DNA of 64,000 bases, taken from positions 1-64,000 of the forward strand of contig JAFGSI010000031.1 of assembly GCA_016934715.1 (NCBI GenBank). The letters are read 5' to 3'. Of this stretch, positions 16,222-26,605 are shown piece after piece. This DNA comes from Anaerolineales bacterium (GTDB taxonomy: Bacteria; Chloroflexota; Anaerolineae; Anaerolineales; Villigracilaceae). The notes under the pieces are model-generated. The model worked only from the letters and a program-made list of their open reading frames with translations, was not told the origin of the DNA and made no database searches. A program made the position numbers and the translations under genes. The first letter of the stretch is position 1. Every line of letters begins with the position of its first letter.

Positions 16222-17127
16222 ATGCGGAAGCCCCGCAACGGCATCTCCAAATTTTTCGTGGCCGCGCTGATCCTGAGCGTGGCCGCCTGCGGTCGGGTGG
16301 CTCCGTCGCCTGCGGCGACCCTCCAGGCCGGAACTGAGGAGCGGACCTTGACCATCGACGGGCTGGAGCGGACCTATCTCCTGCATGTCCCGGCCGGGCT
16401 GGACGCCAGCCAGCCCCTGGCGTTGGTCCTGTTATTTCACGGTTTTCAGGAGAGCGGGAATTCGGTTCGCCTGCTGTCGGGCATGGACCGGACGGCAGAC
16501 TCAAACGGATTCCTGGTGGCCTATCCGGATGGGACTGGTTTCACCAGCCACACGCTCTCCTGGAACGCTGACGGCTGCTGCGGCTACGCCCTCGAGAATG
16601 CTATCGATGATCAGGCCTTCATCCGCAGAATCATCGCCGACATCGGCACAGTGGCCAGCGTCGATCCCAGGCGGATCTACGCGGCCGGGTTTTCGAACGG
16701 GGCGCTGCTCACCTTCCAGCTGGCCTGCAGGATGTCGGATATCTTCGCCGCGGTTGCCCCGGTGGGGGGTGTCCTGATGACCGATCCCTGCCAACCCCAG
16801 GAGCCTGTTTCCCTTCTTCAGGTGCACGGGATGAACGATCCTGTAGTGCCGTACGAAGGCGGGCAGAATCCTCAAGTTGCTGCCGGATTCCCCCCGGTCG
16901 AGGAGAGCTTGGCCAGCTGGGCTGAGTCGGATGGTTGCAGCGGCCCGCTGCAGGTGGAACAGGAGGGGATCATCACCCACACCACCTATGGCAATTGCCC
17001 GGCGGGCATCGCGGTCGAACTGTATGCCCTGGAGGGGCTCGGGCACAGCTGGCCGTCGATGTACATCACGGATCCGTCGATGAACGAGGTCCTCTGGGCT
17101 TTCTTCGCCGCTCACCCCAAGCCATGA
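16222..17127 (+). CDS. Secreted polyhydroxybutyrate depolymerase/feruloyl esterase-like lipoprotein (LpqC type)
   Basis: 301 residues. A lipoprotein signal ends at VAAC with the lipidated Cys at 23, so it is exported and membrane-anchored. The alpha/beta hydrolase core has LLFHGFQESG (oxyanion region), the Cys pair motif SWNADGCCG, nucleophile elbow GFSNG (Ser158), an acid in VHGMNDPVVPY and the catalytic His in GLGHSWP. This arrangement fits the LpqC/PHB depolymerase group acting on polyesters, feruloyl esters or short-chain esters; the natural substrate is undetermined. AGGAGG just upstream fixes the start. A perfect terminator follows the stop. Confidence 0.87.
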   Translation: MRKPRNGISKFFVAALILSVAACGRVAPSPAATLQAGTEERTLTIDGLERTYLLHVPAGLDASQPLALVLLFHGFQESGNSVRLLSGMDRTADSNGFLVAYPDGTGFTSHTLSWNADGCCGYALENAIDDQAFIRRIIADIGTVASVDPRRIYAAGFSNGALLTFQLACRMSDIFAAVAPVGGVLMTDPCQPQEPVSLLQVHGMNDPVVPYEGGQNPQVAAGFPPVEESLASWAESDGCSGPLQVEQEGIITHTTYGNCPAGIAVELYALEGLGHSWPSMYITDPSMNEVLWAFFAAHPKP

Positions 17128-17136
17128 GACGTAGCG

Positions 17137-17161
17137 GCCCCCGGAGATCTCCGGGGGCTTT
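17137..17161 (+). terminator. Rho-independent terminator
   Basis: Perfect 22-nt palindrome GCCCCCGGAGA/TCTCCGGGGGC followed by TTT, 9 bp after the esterase stop. A tetraloop-sized centre must open to form the hairpin. Confidence 0.75.
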
Positions 17162-17274
17162 GGCTCAGCTCTTCACAGCGAACGTGCCATTCGTTTTGAG
17201 AATCAGCGGCCAGGAGGATCTCCCAGGCCCATCCTATTCCAGGCAGACCAGCGCCGAATTCTTTTCCAGCCAAC

Positions 17275-18852
17275 CTACGGCAATTCGCCGAAGATGGATT
17301 CAAAAGGGACTTCAAAGCTGGATGTATGCCTGTCTCCAGTGCTATGCCCGTCCCACAAAAAGGATGCCACCAGCACCCACTCTTCGCTTGATAACCGGTA
17401 CAGTTCCACCCAGGTGGCCCCCAGACCACCGCGCGCGATCTCAAAGACGACCGGGTTCCCCCCTTGCCCCTCCCGAAATTGGATCTCAAAGGTCACTGCC
17501 ACCTGATTCCCCGATTCTGCCTGGTGGAGTGGTTGGTTCAGGCTTAAATGACCATCGTCCATACCCGCGTGGGTTATTTCCCCGGTGGTTGAGACCAGAT
17601 CGGGATTTTGCCAGAGGGCGCCAGAGATTAAATCCAGTTCTGTCCAATCCGAGGTGGTTGCCATCCGCAGGCGAAGCACTGTGGTCTCCGGCCATGCATA
17701 GGCCAGGAAGGCCTCCGACCATTCACGCGTCATCGCCAGGTAGCCATCCGGAGCTAAAGTCTCATAGTCCAGATAGGCGTACCCGTCCGGCGTGGTCATC
17801 CCAGATGCCGCCGGCTCAATTTGGGTGCCCTCGTGCCATTCGTTGAAAGTCGTGATCGCCACCAGCGCCGGTTCAACGCCGACCGCAAACATACGCTCCC
17901 AACGGTCGTTATACGTGTCGCCATCCCGGCGGGGGGTATCCACCCAGTCTTCATAGCCAATTCTCCTGGCAGAAAATCCCGGGTTGATCCCGGGCACATA
18001 CCAGGCACCTGTGGGCAGGCCGAGCGCCCATGTATACCCGACCTGATCCTGTTCCAGCACACCATAGTTATAGGAGCCATCAAAATGGCCGCCCATCACC
18101 CAGTGGGGGTCATTTTGATCGGTCAGCACGATCGCACCCGGATTTTCAGCATGCAGGCGATCCATTGCTTCCTGCCAGTATTCCGGGGCAACGACCGCCG
18201 AGTTGCCATCCGGGACCGCAGACGCCCAGATGAAGAAGACGCCTTTGGGGCGATCATCGCTGCTGTAGCGGCTGGTTTCGTTGGTCCAGAAAAATGCGGG
18301 GTGATCACCGTATTGGTCATAGAGATAGTGAATATCCTCTACCAGGCGTTCTGCCGATCTCCCGTCATACGGTTCGATATGAAAGGCGATCTTTAAGCCG
18401 TAGTGGTCAGCAATCGCAAACATCAACGGCAATGCTTGATCGGTAGGATTGCCCCGTCCCCACCATGAGGAGATGATCACGCCCACCCCGGCCTCCCGCA
18501 GCCAGGCGAAATGCTGGGCCAGCACCTCCGGATCCGACGCGCTGTATGCGCCTAATACTGGATAATAGTCGCTCGCAATGTCCAGCGGCGGATCAAATGG
18601 TCCTTCATCCCAGTGGTCCCACCCACCGTCAAATTCCGGGGTGAAATACCAGGGATAGTAGAATGCCGCCATCCGGATAGAGGGTTCCGGTCCAGTCACA
18701 GGCGGCCAGGACGATTCAACCTCCAAAGGGCCCGTTTCGATCACATCTGGAAGAGCTGTCGCTGTATTCCCGGAGGCCTCTCCAGCCGCGGGTGTTGAAC
18801 ACGCCGCGCTGAAGAGCAGAATGAAGAACACGCCCAATGCAGCCTTTCGCAT
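17275..18852 (-). CDS. GH99-like glycosidase domain lipoprotein
   Basis: 525 residues. A lipoprotein signal ([18 protein letters not shown], Cys18) places it on the outer face of the membrane. The catalytic-type domain starts near residue 58 with AAFYYPWY and continues with [29 protein letters not shown] and [11 protein letters not shown]. These are hallmarks of GH99/GH71-like proteins, whose known members cleave alpha-mannans, although many GH99-like proteins are uncharacterised. A C-terminal beta-sandwich of about 150 residues may bind carbohydrate. The start at 18852 has a GAGGAAG ribosome site; an in-frame extension to 18960 would destroy the signal peptide. Composition is somewhat less GC-rich than neighbours. 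Confidence 0.8.
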   Translation of the reverse strand: MRKAALGVFFILLFSAACSTPAAGEASGNTATALPDVIETGPLEVESSWPPVTGPEPSIRMAAFYYPWYFTPEFDGGWDHWDEGPFDPPLDIASDYYPVLGAYSASDPEVLAQHFAWLREAGVGVIISSWWGRGNPTDQALPLMFAIADHYGLKIAFHIEPYDGRSAERLVEDIHYLYDQYGDHPAFFWTNETSRYSSDDRPKGVFFIWASAVPDGNSAVVAPEYWQEAMDRLHAENPGAIVLTDQNDPHWVMGGHFDGSYNYGVLEQDQVGYTWALGLPTGAWYVPGINPGFSARRIGYEDWVDTPRRDGDTYNDRWERMFAVGVEPALVAITTFNEWHEGTQIEPAASGMTTPDGYAYLDYETLAPDGYLAMTREWSEAFLAYAWPETTVLRLRMATTSDWTELDLISGALWQNPDLVSTTGEITHAGMDDGHLSLNQPLHQAESGNQVAVTFEIQFREGQGGNPVVFEIARGGLGATWVELYRLSSEEWVLVASFLWDGHSTGDRHTSSFEVPFESIFGELP

Positions 18853-19105
18853 TTCTTCCTCTTCTTTCTTGATCTGCAGAGATCCTGATCCCATTCCATT
18901 ATATGCCAGATGCCGGCTCAAAAATGGTTGGATCCTTCTTGTCCCCGGCTTGCGTACCAAGAAACAAGGGTCGAAAATCCTGCTTTTACGGCGGTGGTGG
19001 CCGGCCGCCCCGCCTCAGGCTCGAAACCAACCCGCTCCGTATTTCGCGGGGTCTTCGTGTTCCTCTGTGGACAAAATTCGATTATACTTCCCCACGCTGA
19101 ATCCT

Positions 19106-20905
<1,800 letters not shown>

Positions 20906-20932
20906 GGGCGGACAGGACAGGTCCGCCCTTTT
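20906..20932 (+). terminator. Rho-independent terminator after lepA
   Basis: GGGCGGAC/GTCCGCCC stem with a 7-nt loop and T4 tract, starting immediately after the lepA stop codon. Confidence 0.85.
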
Positions 20933-20942
20933 GTGGGAACTC

Positions 20943-21947
20943 ATGAAGAGGTTCTGGCGTTCCGCCCGCCGCTGGCTGCCGGGAGTGATCATCAGCCTGG
21001 CTGCGGTCTCGGCGATCCTTTATTGGGTCGACCTGGAAGAGTTTGGCCAGGCAGTCCGTGCGGCAGAATGGCGCTTCCTGCTGGCTGGCGTGCTGGTCTC
21101 TATCGCCTGGGTCTTCGTGCGTGGGGCGGTCTGGCGGGCCCTGCTGCAGAACAAGGCTTCGTACAAACACGCCTTCCTGACCGTCTGTGAAGGCTACCTG
21201 CTCAACAACTTCTTCCCTTTCCGGCTGGGGGAGGTCGGGCGGGCGTTCCTGCTCAGCCGCAAAACGGGCCTGGGGTTTATGGAGGTCCTCTCAACGATCG
21301 TCATCGAGCGCCTGCTCGACCTGGCCTTCTCGGCGGCCGTCCTGCTGGTCGGCGTGTCGGTGGTCGTCCAGGCGGCCGGGGCGGAGAAGGTTGGTTTCCT
21401 GATCGGCGGGTTGATGGTCCTGGGACTGGCCATCCTGTACCTGCTGGCCCGCAACCGCGCCTGGGCCATGGGCCAGTTCGAACGGCTCAGCACCCGTTGG
21501 CCGGTCCTGCAGCGCCTGGACGGCTTCCTCGACTCGCTGTTCGCCGGGCTGGGGGCCCTGACGGACGGCTGGCTGTTCCTGCGGGTCCTGGCGTTGATGG
21601 CCGTCAACTGGAGCATGGCGGTGCTGCAGTTCTATTTCTTCGTGCGGGCCTTCTTTCCACCTGCGCAGTGGACCTGGGCCGTCTTCGGGCTGGGTGCGAC
21701 CGCCTTTGGCAATGCGATCCCGTCCCTTCCGGGGGCCGTCGGGACCTACGAGGGCGCCTTCGCCGGGGCCCTGACCCTGCTTTCCGGCGACGAGGCCACC
21801 GCCCTGGCCGTGGCCCTGACCGCCCACCTGATCGCTTACCTGGTCAACGGGATCCTGGGGGTGTATGCCTTTTCGACCGAGGGCGAGACGCTGATGGGGG
21901 TCTACCGACAGCTGCGCAGGCGCCAGGAAGAAAAAGAGCAAGCCTAG
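20943..21947 (+). CDS. Flippase-like membrane protein (UPF0104/lysylphosphatidylglycerol synthase TM family)
   Basis: 334 residues with about 8 hydrophobic segments. The motif [20 protein letters not shown] (near 83-102) and the [19 protein letters not shown] segment (near 254-272) are characteristic of the family that includes the membrane part of MprF and glycolipid flippase-like proteins such as AglD. It may translocate lipids or lipid-linked sugars; the exact role is unknown. ATG 20943 is chosen over a TTG at 20931 that falls in the terminator tail. Ends with a terminator. Confidence 0.85.
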   Translation: MKRFWRSARRWLPGVIISLAAVSAILYWVDLEEFGQAVRAAEWRFLLAGVLVSIAWVFVRGAVWRALLQNKASYKHAFLTVCEGYLLNNFFPFRLGEVGRAFLLSRKTGLGFMEVLSTIVIERLLDLAFSAAVLLVGVSVVVQAAGAEKVGFLIGGLMVLGLAILYLLARNRAWAMGQFERLSTRWPVLQRLDGFLDSLFAGLGALTDGWLFLRVLALMAVNWSMAVLQFYFFVRAFFPPAQWTWAVFGLGATAFGNAIPSLPGAVGTYEGAFAGALTLLSGDEATALAVALTAHLIAYLVNGILGVYAFSTEGETLMGVYRQLRRRQEEKEQA

Positions 21948-21956
21948 CGATCCCTG

Positions 21957-21985
21957 GGGCCCGGTTCAATCGAACGGGCCTTTTT
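21957..21985 (+). terminator. Rho-independent terminator
   Basis: GGCCCG (21958-21963) pairs with CGGGCC (21975-21980), extended by GTT/AAC, then T5. It separates the flippase-like gene from the metal-regulator promoter 12 bp downstream. Confidence 0.8.
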
Positions 21986-21996
21986 GGTTGGATCGC

Positions 21997-22024
21997 TTGA
22001 CAGGGGAGCATCCTTGATTATAAT
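21997..22024 (+). promoter_or_regulatory. Promoter of the ArsR-type regulator
   Basis: Consensus-quality TTGACA (21997-22002), a 16-bp spacer and TATAAT (22019-22024). The operator palindrome begins one base after the -10. Confidence 0.8.
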
Positions 22025-22025
22025 A

Positions 22026-22047
22026 TGAATGCTTGCTCAAGTATTCA
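22026..22047. promoter_or_regulatory. Operator of the ArsR/CzrA-type repressor
   Basis: Imperfect 10-2-10 inverted repeat TGAATGCTTG-CT-CAAGTATTCA with one mismatch, covering the expected transcription start. TGAA-like half-sites are typical of SmtB/CzrA operators. The repressor bound here would block its own promoter; zinc would release it. Confidence 0.75.
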
Positions 22048-22359
22048 ATGAATTGTGAACCGACCATGAAGATCCATGAACACACTGCCGCTCATCTCGC
22101 CGACCTGTTCCGCACGTTGAGCGATCCGACCCGGGTGCGTTTGATCGCAGCCCTGCTGGATTGCGAACTGCACGTTGGCGCCCTGGCGGATCAACTGGGG
22201 ATGACAGAATCGGCAATCTCGCACCAGTTGCGCGATCTGCGGCTTCAGCGGGTGGTCCGGGCGCGCAAGGAGGGGCGCCAGGTATTCTATTCTCTTGATG
22301 ACGAACACATCGCCGACCTGTTCCGCAAGGGGCTCGAACACATGCAGCATTCTGGCTGA
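22048..22359 (+). CDS. ArsR-family zinc-sensing repressor (CzrA/SmtB-like)
   Basis: 103 residues from ATG 22048 (97 from ATG 22066). Winged-helix core TLSDPTRVRLIAALL...ESAISHQLRDLRLQRVVRARKEGRQVFYSL. The alpha-5 sensing site D-x-H-x10-H-x2-H is complete in DEHIADLFRKGLEHMQH, the Zn/Co ligand set of CzrA and SmtB, so this is a zinc-type sensor rather than arsenic. DCELHV in alpha-3 may offer further ligands. It is preceded by its own operator and followed by a CDF efflux gene, its likely target. The start is uncertain; neither ATG has a strong ribosome site, and the first lies right at the operator edge. Confidence 0.85.
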   Translation: MNCEPTMKIHEHTAAHLADLFRTLSDPTRVRLIAALLDCELHVGALADQLGMTESAISHQLRDLRLQRVVRARKEGRQVFYSLDDEHIADLFRKGLEHMQHSG

Positions 22360-22453
22360 GCATCCGAAAGCCAGATGGATTTGCGCGCATGGAAAGACGC
22401 GGCAGGGCCGTTCGCCGACCCTGACAGGACCCACTCCCGAACGACGTCTGCGT

Positions 22454-22459
22454 TATAAT
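22454..22459 (+). promoter_or_regulatory. -10 element of the CDF transporter gene
   Basis: TATAAT ending 11 nt before ATG 22471, giving a predicted leader of only a few nucleotides and no Shine-Dalgarno. CTGACA lies at 22421 but is too far away to be a normal -35. Confidence 0.45.
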
Positions 22460-22470
22460 CAGCCCGTTCT

Positions 22471-23406
22471 ATGACCCAGGTTCACTCCCACCCCCACCTG
22501 CCCGACCTGACCCGGGCGGCCATCCGGCGCATGGCGCTCTCGCTGGGCATCACCCTGGCGTTCGTCTTCGTTGAGATCGCTGCCGGGGTGGCGGCCAATT
22601 CACTGGCCCTGCTGACCGACGCGGCCCACAACTTCACCGACGTGCTGGCCCTGGGGCTTTCCTGGTGGGCCCTGCGCATCACCACTCGCCCGGCCCATTC
22701 CGGCAAGACCTATGGCTATCACCGGGCCGGGATCCTGGCGGCGCTGGCCAATTCGACCACCCTGGCGGTCATCGCCCTGGGCATCTTCTACGAGGCCTAC
22801 CGGCGTTTCGCCGCCCCGCCCGAGGTCCAGGCCGACCTGATGATCATCGTCGCCGCGGTGGCGGTGGTCGTCAACGTGGTTACCGCCCTGCTCATCCGGC
22901 GCGGCAGCGAACACGATCTGAACCTGCGCAGCGCCTTCCTGCACCTGATGGGCGATGTGCTCTCCACGGCCGGGGCGGTCGTGGCAGGGATCGCCATCCG
23001 CTTCACGGGCTGGGATTGGCTCGACCCGCTGGTCAGCGTCTTGATCGGCTTCCTGATCCTGTGGAACGCCTGGGGCATCGTGCGCGAGTCGATCGAGATC
23101 CTGATGGAGGCTACCCCCGCCGATATCGACATCCAGGCGCTGGTCGACAGCATCCAGGCTGTGGAGGGGGTGCGCGGCGTCCACGACCTGCACGTCTGGT
23201 CGATCAACCAGTCGCTGCGCACGCTCTCGGCCCATATCGTCACCGAGGATGTGACCGTCAGCCAGGGAGCGGCGATCCAGGCTGCGGTCAGTGGCATGCT
23301 GGCCGGCAGGTACGGGGTCCAGCATGCCACCCTGCAGTTGGAGTGCGTCGACTGCATCCCGGCCGAGTTGTTCTGTGACATCACCGCGGAGAGCCATCCG
23401 CATTGA
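22471..23406 (+). CDS. Cation diffusion facilitator, zinc efflux (CzcD/ZitB-like)
   Basis: 311 residues. Six membrane helices; TM2 has TDAAHNFTD with the metal ligands H53 and D57, and TM5 has the second HxxxD as HLMGD. A cytoplasmic C-terminal domain with HDLHVWSI and ending in a Cys/His-rich stretch follows. The N terminus is His-rich (MTQVHSHPHL). It exports Zn (and possibly Cd or Co) by proton antiport. It lies 111 bp after the zinc-type repressor; no copy of the repressor operator is evident at its own promoter, so co-transcription with the regulator may also matter. Confidence 0.92.
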   Translation: MTQVHSHPHLPDLTRAAIRRMALSLGITLAFVFVEIAAGVAANSLALLTDAAHNFTDVLALGLSWWALRITTRPAHSGKTYGYHRAGILAALANSTTLAVIALGIFYEAYRRFAAPPEVQADLMIIVAAVAVVVNVVTALLIRRGSEHDLNLRSAFLHLMGDVLSTAGAVVAGIAIRFTGWDWLDPLVSVLIGFLILWNAWGIVRESIEILMEATPADIDIQALVDSIQAVEGVRGVHDLHVWSINQSLRTLSAHIVTEDVTVSQGAAIQAAVSGMLAGRYGVQHATLQLECVDCIPAELFCDITAESHPH

Positions 23407-23409
23407 CCG

Positions 23410-24573
23410 ATGAAGATCTTACTGACCCTCACCTATTACCGTCCGCATTATTCCGGGTTGACGATCTACGCCGAACGGCTGGCCATGGCCCTGGCCCGCC
23501 GCGGTCACACGGTCACCGTCCTGACCTCGCAGTTCAGGCCTGACCTGCCGCGCCTGGAGCGCCTGGACGGGGTGATTGTGGTGCGCGTCCCGCCGCTGGT
23601 GCGGGTCAGCAAGGGGCTGCTCATGCCGGGCATGCCTTTCCTGGCCTGGAAGCTCGCCCGCCGGGCCGACGTGGTCAACCTGCACATGCCCCAACTGGAT
23701 GCCGCCTACATCACCTGGATCGCCAGGCTGCTGCACAAGCCGGTCGTGCTGACCTATCAGTGTGACCTGCGTCTGCCGCGTGGCCTGATCCATGCCATTG
23801 CCAACCAGGTCTCGCACGTGGCCAACCACGTCGCTGCCCTGGGCAGCGATGCGATTGCCAGCATCACCCAGGATTACGCCGACCATTCCCCCTACCTGAT
23901 GCGCTACATCGATCGCGTGCGGGTGATCAATGCCCCGGTCGAACTGGCTCAGGCGGGGGCGGCAGAGGTGCGGGCCTTCCGTGAGAAATACGGTCTCCAA
24001 CCCGGCCAGCGGGTGATCGGTATGGCCGCCCGCCTGGCGACCGAGAAGGGTGTCGAGGTCCTGGTCCAGGCGCTGCCCGAGGTGTTGAAGCACTTCCCCA
24101 CTGCCCGGGTCCTGTTCGTCGGCCCGTACCAGAACGTGGTCGGCGAGGAGAAGTACGCCGAGCGGATCCTGCCGCTGATCCACGGGCTGGAGGAGCACTG
24201 GACTTTTTTGGGCATCATCCCGGATGTGGAAATGACCGCCTTCTTCAAGACCTGCGAGGTGCTGGCCTTCCCCAGCCTGAACAGCACCGAGGGCTACGGC
24301 CTGTCTCAGGTTGAGGCGATGACCTGCGGAACCCCGGTCGTTTCATCGGACCTGCCGGGCGTGCGCGTCCCGGTGGGCGAGACCGGCATGGGCCAGGTCG
24401 TCCCGCTGGGAGACCCGGCCGCGCTGGCCAGGGCGATCGTCGCCATCCTGTCCGCGCCGGAGCGTTTCCGCGGTGACCCGGACGAGGTTCGACGCCGGAC
24501 TTCGCCCGACGTGATGGCGGCTGCCTACGAGAGCCTGTTTGCAGAGTTGGCGGAGAAGAAATCGAAGCGCTAG
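23410..24573 (+). CDS. GT4-family glycosyltransferase
   Basis: 387 residues of GT-B fold. N-terminal YYRPHYSGLTIYAERLA and the C-terminal donor domain with MAARLATEKGVEVLVQAL and PSLNSTEGYGLSQVEAMTCGTPV (retaining EX7E motif) define a GT4 member. It transfers a nucleotide sugar to a lipid or glycan acceptor at the inner membrane face; sugar unknown. It begins 3 bp after the CDF stop, so may be co-transcribed despite unrelated function. Its end overlaps the end of the convergent gene by 4 bp. Confidence 0.88.
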   Translation: MKILLTLTYYRPHYSGLTIYAERLAMALARRGHTVTVLTSQFRPDLPRLERLDGVIVVRVPPLVRVSKGLLMPGMPFLAWKLARRADVVNLHMPQLDAAYITWIARLLHKPVVLTYQCDLRLPRGLIHAIANQVSHVANHVAALGSDAIASITQDYADHSPYLMRYIDRVRVINAPVELAQAGAAEVRAFREKYGLQPGQRVIGMAARLATEKGVEVLVQALPEVLKHFPTARVLFVGPYQNVVGEEKYAERILPLIHGLEEHWTFLGIIPDVEMTAFFKTCEVLAFPSLNSTEGYGLSQVEAMTCGTPVVSSDLPGVRVPVGETGMGQVVPLGDPAALARAIVAILSAPERFRGDPDEVRRRTSPDVMAAAYESLFAELAEKKSKR

Positions 24574-25064
24574 GGCCTCTGGCGCTCGATGCGCACGTAC
24601 AGGACCCCCTGGTTGTCGTCGATGACGTTATCGTTGATGCGCAGTTCCAGGAAACCGGAAACGGGGGCAGCCGTGGAATAATGAGTGCCGATGCAGAAGG
24701 CGGAATTTTGTGATATTCTGCCTATCAAGGCGGCATGGTGACAGCCGCCCAGGACGTTGTTGCTTTGGTCGCGATCGGATTCGGGATTGCCGTTCCCATC
24801 CCGGAAAGGGCAGCCGTAGTTCGGACACTCGGACCATTCCCCGCCGGTCTGGGTGATGGTCAGCCGGTCACCTACCTCGACCAGGATGTGGGTCGCCTGC
24901 CAACCCTGGTCGGCTACCACTGCGATCGAAAAAAGCCGCTCCGCTGACCGGAGGTCGTCAGCCAGGCAGCCCAGCGCAAATCCGAGCGCCCCGACGGTGC
25001 AGAGAAAAAGGGTGAAACCGATTCCCAGGAGAAAGAACGTTATTTTAAGCCGGTCCGTTTTCAC
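24570..25064 (-). CDS. Exported PA-IL (LecA)-like carbohydrate-binding protein
   Basis: 164 residues from GTG 25064. One N-terminal hydrophobic segment (about 8-30) acts as signal or anchor. The rest resembles the galactose-binding lectin PA-IL: AVVADQGWQATHILVEVGDRLTI followed by a GGEWSECPNYGCPF loop and an ELRINDN strand near the end. It could bind surface or environmental glycans. A longer open frame reaches 25637, but it is antisense to the methyltransferase and has no promoter. The GTG lies 6 nt after a perfect TATAAT, matching the leaderless pattern seen elsewhere. Cys pairs in the mature part may form disulfides outside the cell. Confidence 0.65.
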   Translation of the reverse strand: MKTDRLKITFFLLGIGFTLFLCTVGALGFALGCLADDLRSAERLFSIAVVADQGWQATHILVEVGDRLTITQTGGEWSECPNYGCPFRDGNGNPESDRDQSNNVLGGCHHAALIGRISQNSAFCIGTHYSTAAPVSGFLELRINDNVIDDNQGVLYVRIERQRP

Positions 25065-25070
25065 AACCGG

Positions 25071-25076
25071 ATTATA
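25071..25076 (-). promoter_or_regulatory. -10 element of the PA-IL-like gene (leaderless type)
   Basis: Minus-strand TATAAT, exactly 6 nt before the GTG at 25064. The same A/T block reads TATAAC on the + strand, close to the divergent methyltransferase start. Confidence 0.55.
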
Positions 25077-25082
25077 ACCGTG

Positions 25083-25844
25083 ATGCCCGAAAAAGATTTT
25101 CTCTTCCTGCACCTGCGTGACCTGCCCTATTTCCGGGCCCTGCTGCGGTCCGTGGAGGCGGCCTTCTACCAGACCCTCGATCTGCCCGCCCCGACCCTTG
25201 ACCTGGGCTGCGGCGATGGCCACTTCGCCTCCCTGACCTTCGACCGGCGCCTCGACGTGGGCCTCGACCCGTCGCCGGCCTCCCTGGGCGAGGCGCGCGC
25301 GCGCGCGGCCTACCGGCTGCTGGTCCAGGCCGATGGGGCCGGGATGCCCTTCCCCGACGGCACCTTTGCCAGCGCCGTCAGCAACTCGGTCCTCGAGCAC
25401 ATCCCTCACCTGGACCTGGTCCTGGCCGAAACGGCCCGGGTCCTGCGCCCGGGGGCGTTGCTGGCCTTCTGCGTGCCCAACCCGCGCTATTTCAGCGAAC
25501 TGTCGCTGCCGCGTTGGCTGGGAGCGCGTTATACCGAATGGTTCCGGCGCATCTCGCGCGTCCACCACGCTGACGGTCCCGAGGCCTGGCAGGAACGCCT
25601 CGAGCAGGCCGGGCTGCGGTTGGAAAAATACTGGCATTATTTTTCCCCGGCAGCCCTGCGCGTGTTAGAATGGGGGCATTACCTGGGCACGCCGGCCCTG
25701 CTGGTCCGCAAGGTTACCGGCCGCTGGCTGCTGGCCCCGTCGCGCTGGAACCTGTGGCCGGTCGAGCGCCTGCTGCGCCGCTACGCCCAGGCCCGGCCGG
25801 ACCGGGATGGGACCTTCACGTTCTACCTGGCGCGTAAAACCTGA
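25083..25844 (+). CDS. SAM-dependent methyltransferase
   Basis: 253 residues (GTG 25080 is an alternative start). Class I Rossmann methyltransferase: motif I LDLGCGDGHF near 39-48, the DGAGMPFPDGTF acidic loop, and SNSVLEHIPHLD, the Methyltransf_11 pattern. It opens a locus of glycosyltransferase genes, so it may modify sugars or polyprenyl-linked glycans; target unknown. The stop codon overlaps the next gene's ATG by one base (TGATG), suggesting translational coupling with a second methyltransferase. Confidence 0.85.
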   Translation: MPEKDFLFLHLRDLPYFRALLRSVEAAFYQTLDLPAPTLDLGCGDGHFASLTFDRRLDVGLDPSPASLGEARARAAYRLLVQADGAGMPFPDGTFASAVSNSVLEHIPHLDLVLAETARVLRPGALLAFCVPNPRYFSELSLPRWLGARYTEWFRRISRVHHADGPEAWQERLEQAGLRLEKYWHYFSPAALRVLEWGHYLGTPALLVRKVTGRWLLAPSRWNLWPVERLLRRYAQARPDRDGTFTFYLARKT

Positions 25845-26575
25845 TGTCCTTCGACGAAACATATTTCTCGTCGCACGCCTACCAGCACGTCTCGTTTGCG
25901 CGCTTCAGCCAGTACTGGTGGGCCAACCGTTTCTACGCCATCCTGGCCCGCCGCTACGGACGGCGCGGCCGCCTGCTGGAGATCGGTTCCGGCCTGGGAC
26001 ACCTGGTCGGGCTGCTGGAAGGCACATTCCAGACCTTTGCGGCCGACATCAATCCCTGGGCGCTGGTGCGCTCGAAGGACGCTGCTGCCGGCACCTCGCA
26101 TGCCCTGGCTTCGGCCGAGGAACTCCCCTATCGGGATGGCATCTTTGAGGTCGTCATCATCAAGCACGTCGTCGAGCATCTGGCGCATCCCGAGCGGGCG
26201 ATCGCCGAACTGGGGCGCCTGCTGGTTCCCGGAGGCACGCTGATCCTCTCGGCTCCCAACCTGGCCTCGGTCGCCCGCCCGTGGAAAAAGGAGAAATGGA
26301 TCGGCTACCAGGATCCGACCCACATTGCCCTCAAGGAGCCGGACGAGTGGCTCGAACTGCTGCGGGGGGGCGGGTTCTGCCCGCGGCGGATCTTCTCCGA
26401 CGGCCTGTGGGATGCCCCCTACCTTCCGGTCGTGCCGAAGGTGATCCAGAAACTGGCCTTCGGGCTGCCGGGTGGAATGCAGGCCGTCACCGGGATCGTC
26501 TTCGTGCCCTTGCGTTGGGGTGAGACGATGGTCGTCATCGCCCAGAAAGAATCCACGAAGAAGAGCACGGAGTAG
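25844..26575 (+). CDS. SAM-dependent methyltransferase
   Basis: 243 residues. Motif I LLEIGSGLGHLVG near 45-57; IIKHVVEHLAHPE corresponds to the motif after strand 4; RLLVPGGTLILSAPN follows. Of the Methyltransf_11/23 type, paralogous in layout to the gene it overlaps but not close in sequence. Probably acts in the same glycan or lipid pathway. Confidence 0.85.
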   Translation: MSFDETYFSSHAYQHVSFARFSQYWWANRFYAILARRYGRRGRLLEIGSGLGHLVGLLEGTFQTFAADINPWALVRSKDAAAGTSHALASAEELPYRDGIFEVVIIKHVVEHLAHPERAIAELGRLLVPGGTLILSAPNLASVARPWKKEKWIGYQDPTHIALKEPDEWLELLRGGGFCPRRIFSDGLWDAPYLPVVPKVIQKLAFGLPGGMQAVTGIVFVPLRWGETMVVIAQKESTKKSTE

Positions 26576-26605
26576 AACAGAGCAACCACAGAGGTCTTAC
26601 GTAGG

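Noticed and set aside
24570-25637. Full 355-codon minus-strand frame ending in the PA-IL-like protein
   Set aside because: The first about 190 codons are antisense to a methyltransferase with clear motifs and look like shadow sequence; the GTG at 25064 after TATAAT is the better start.
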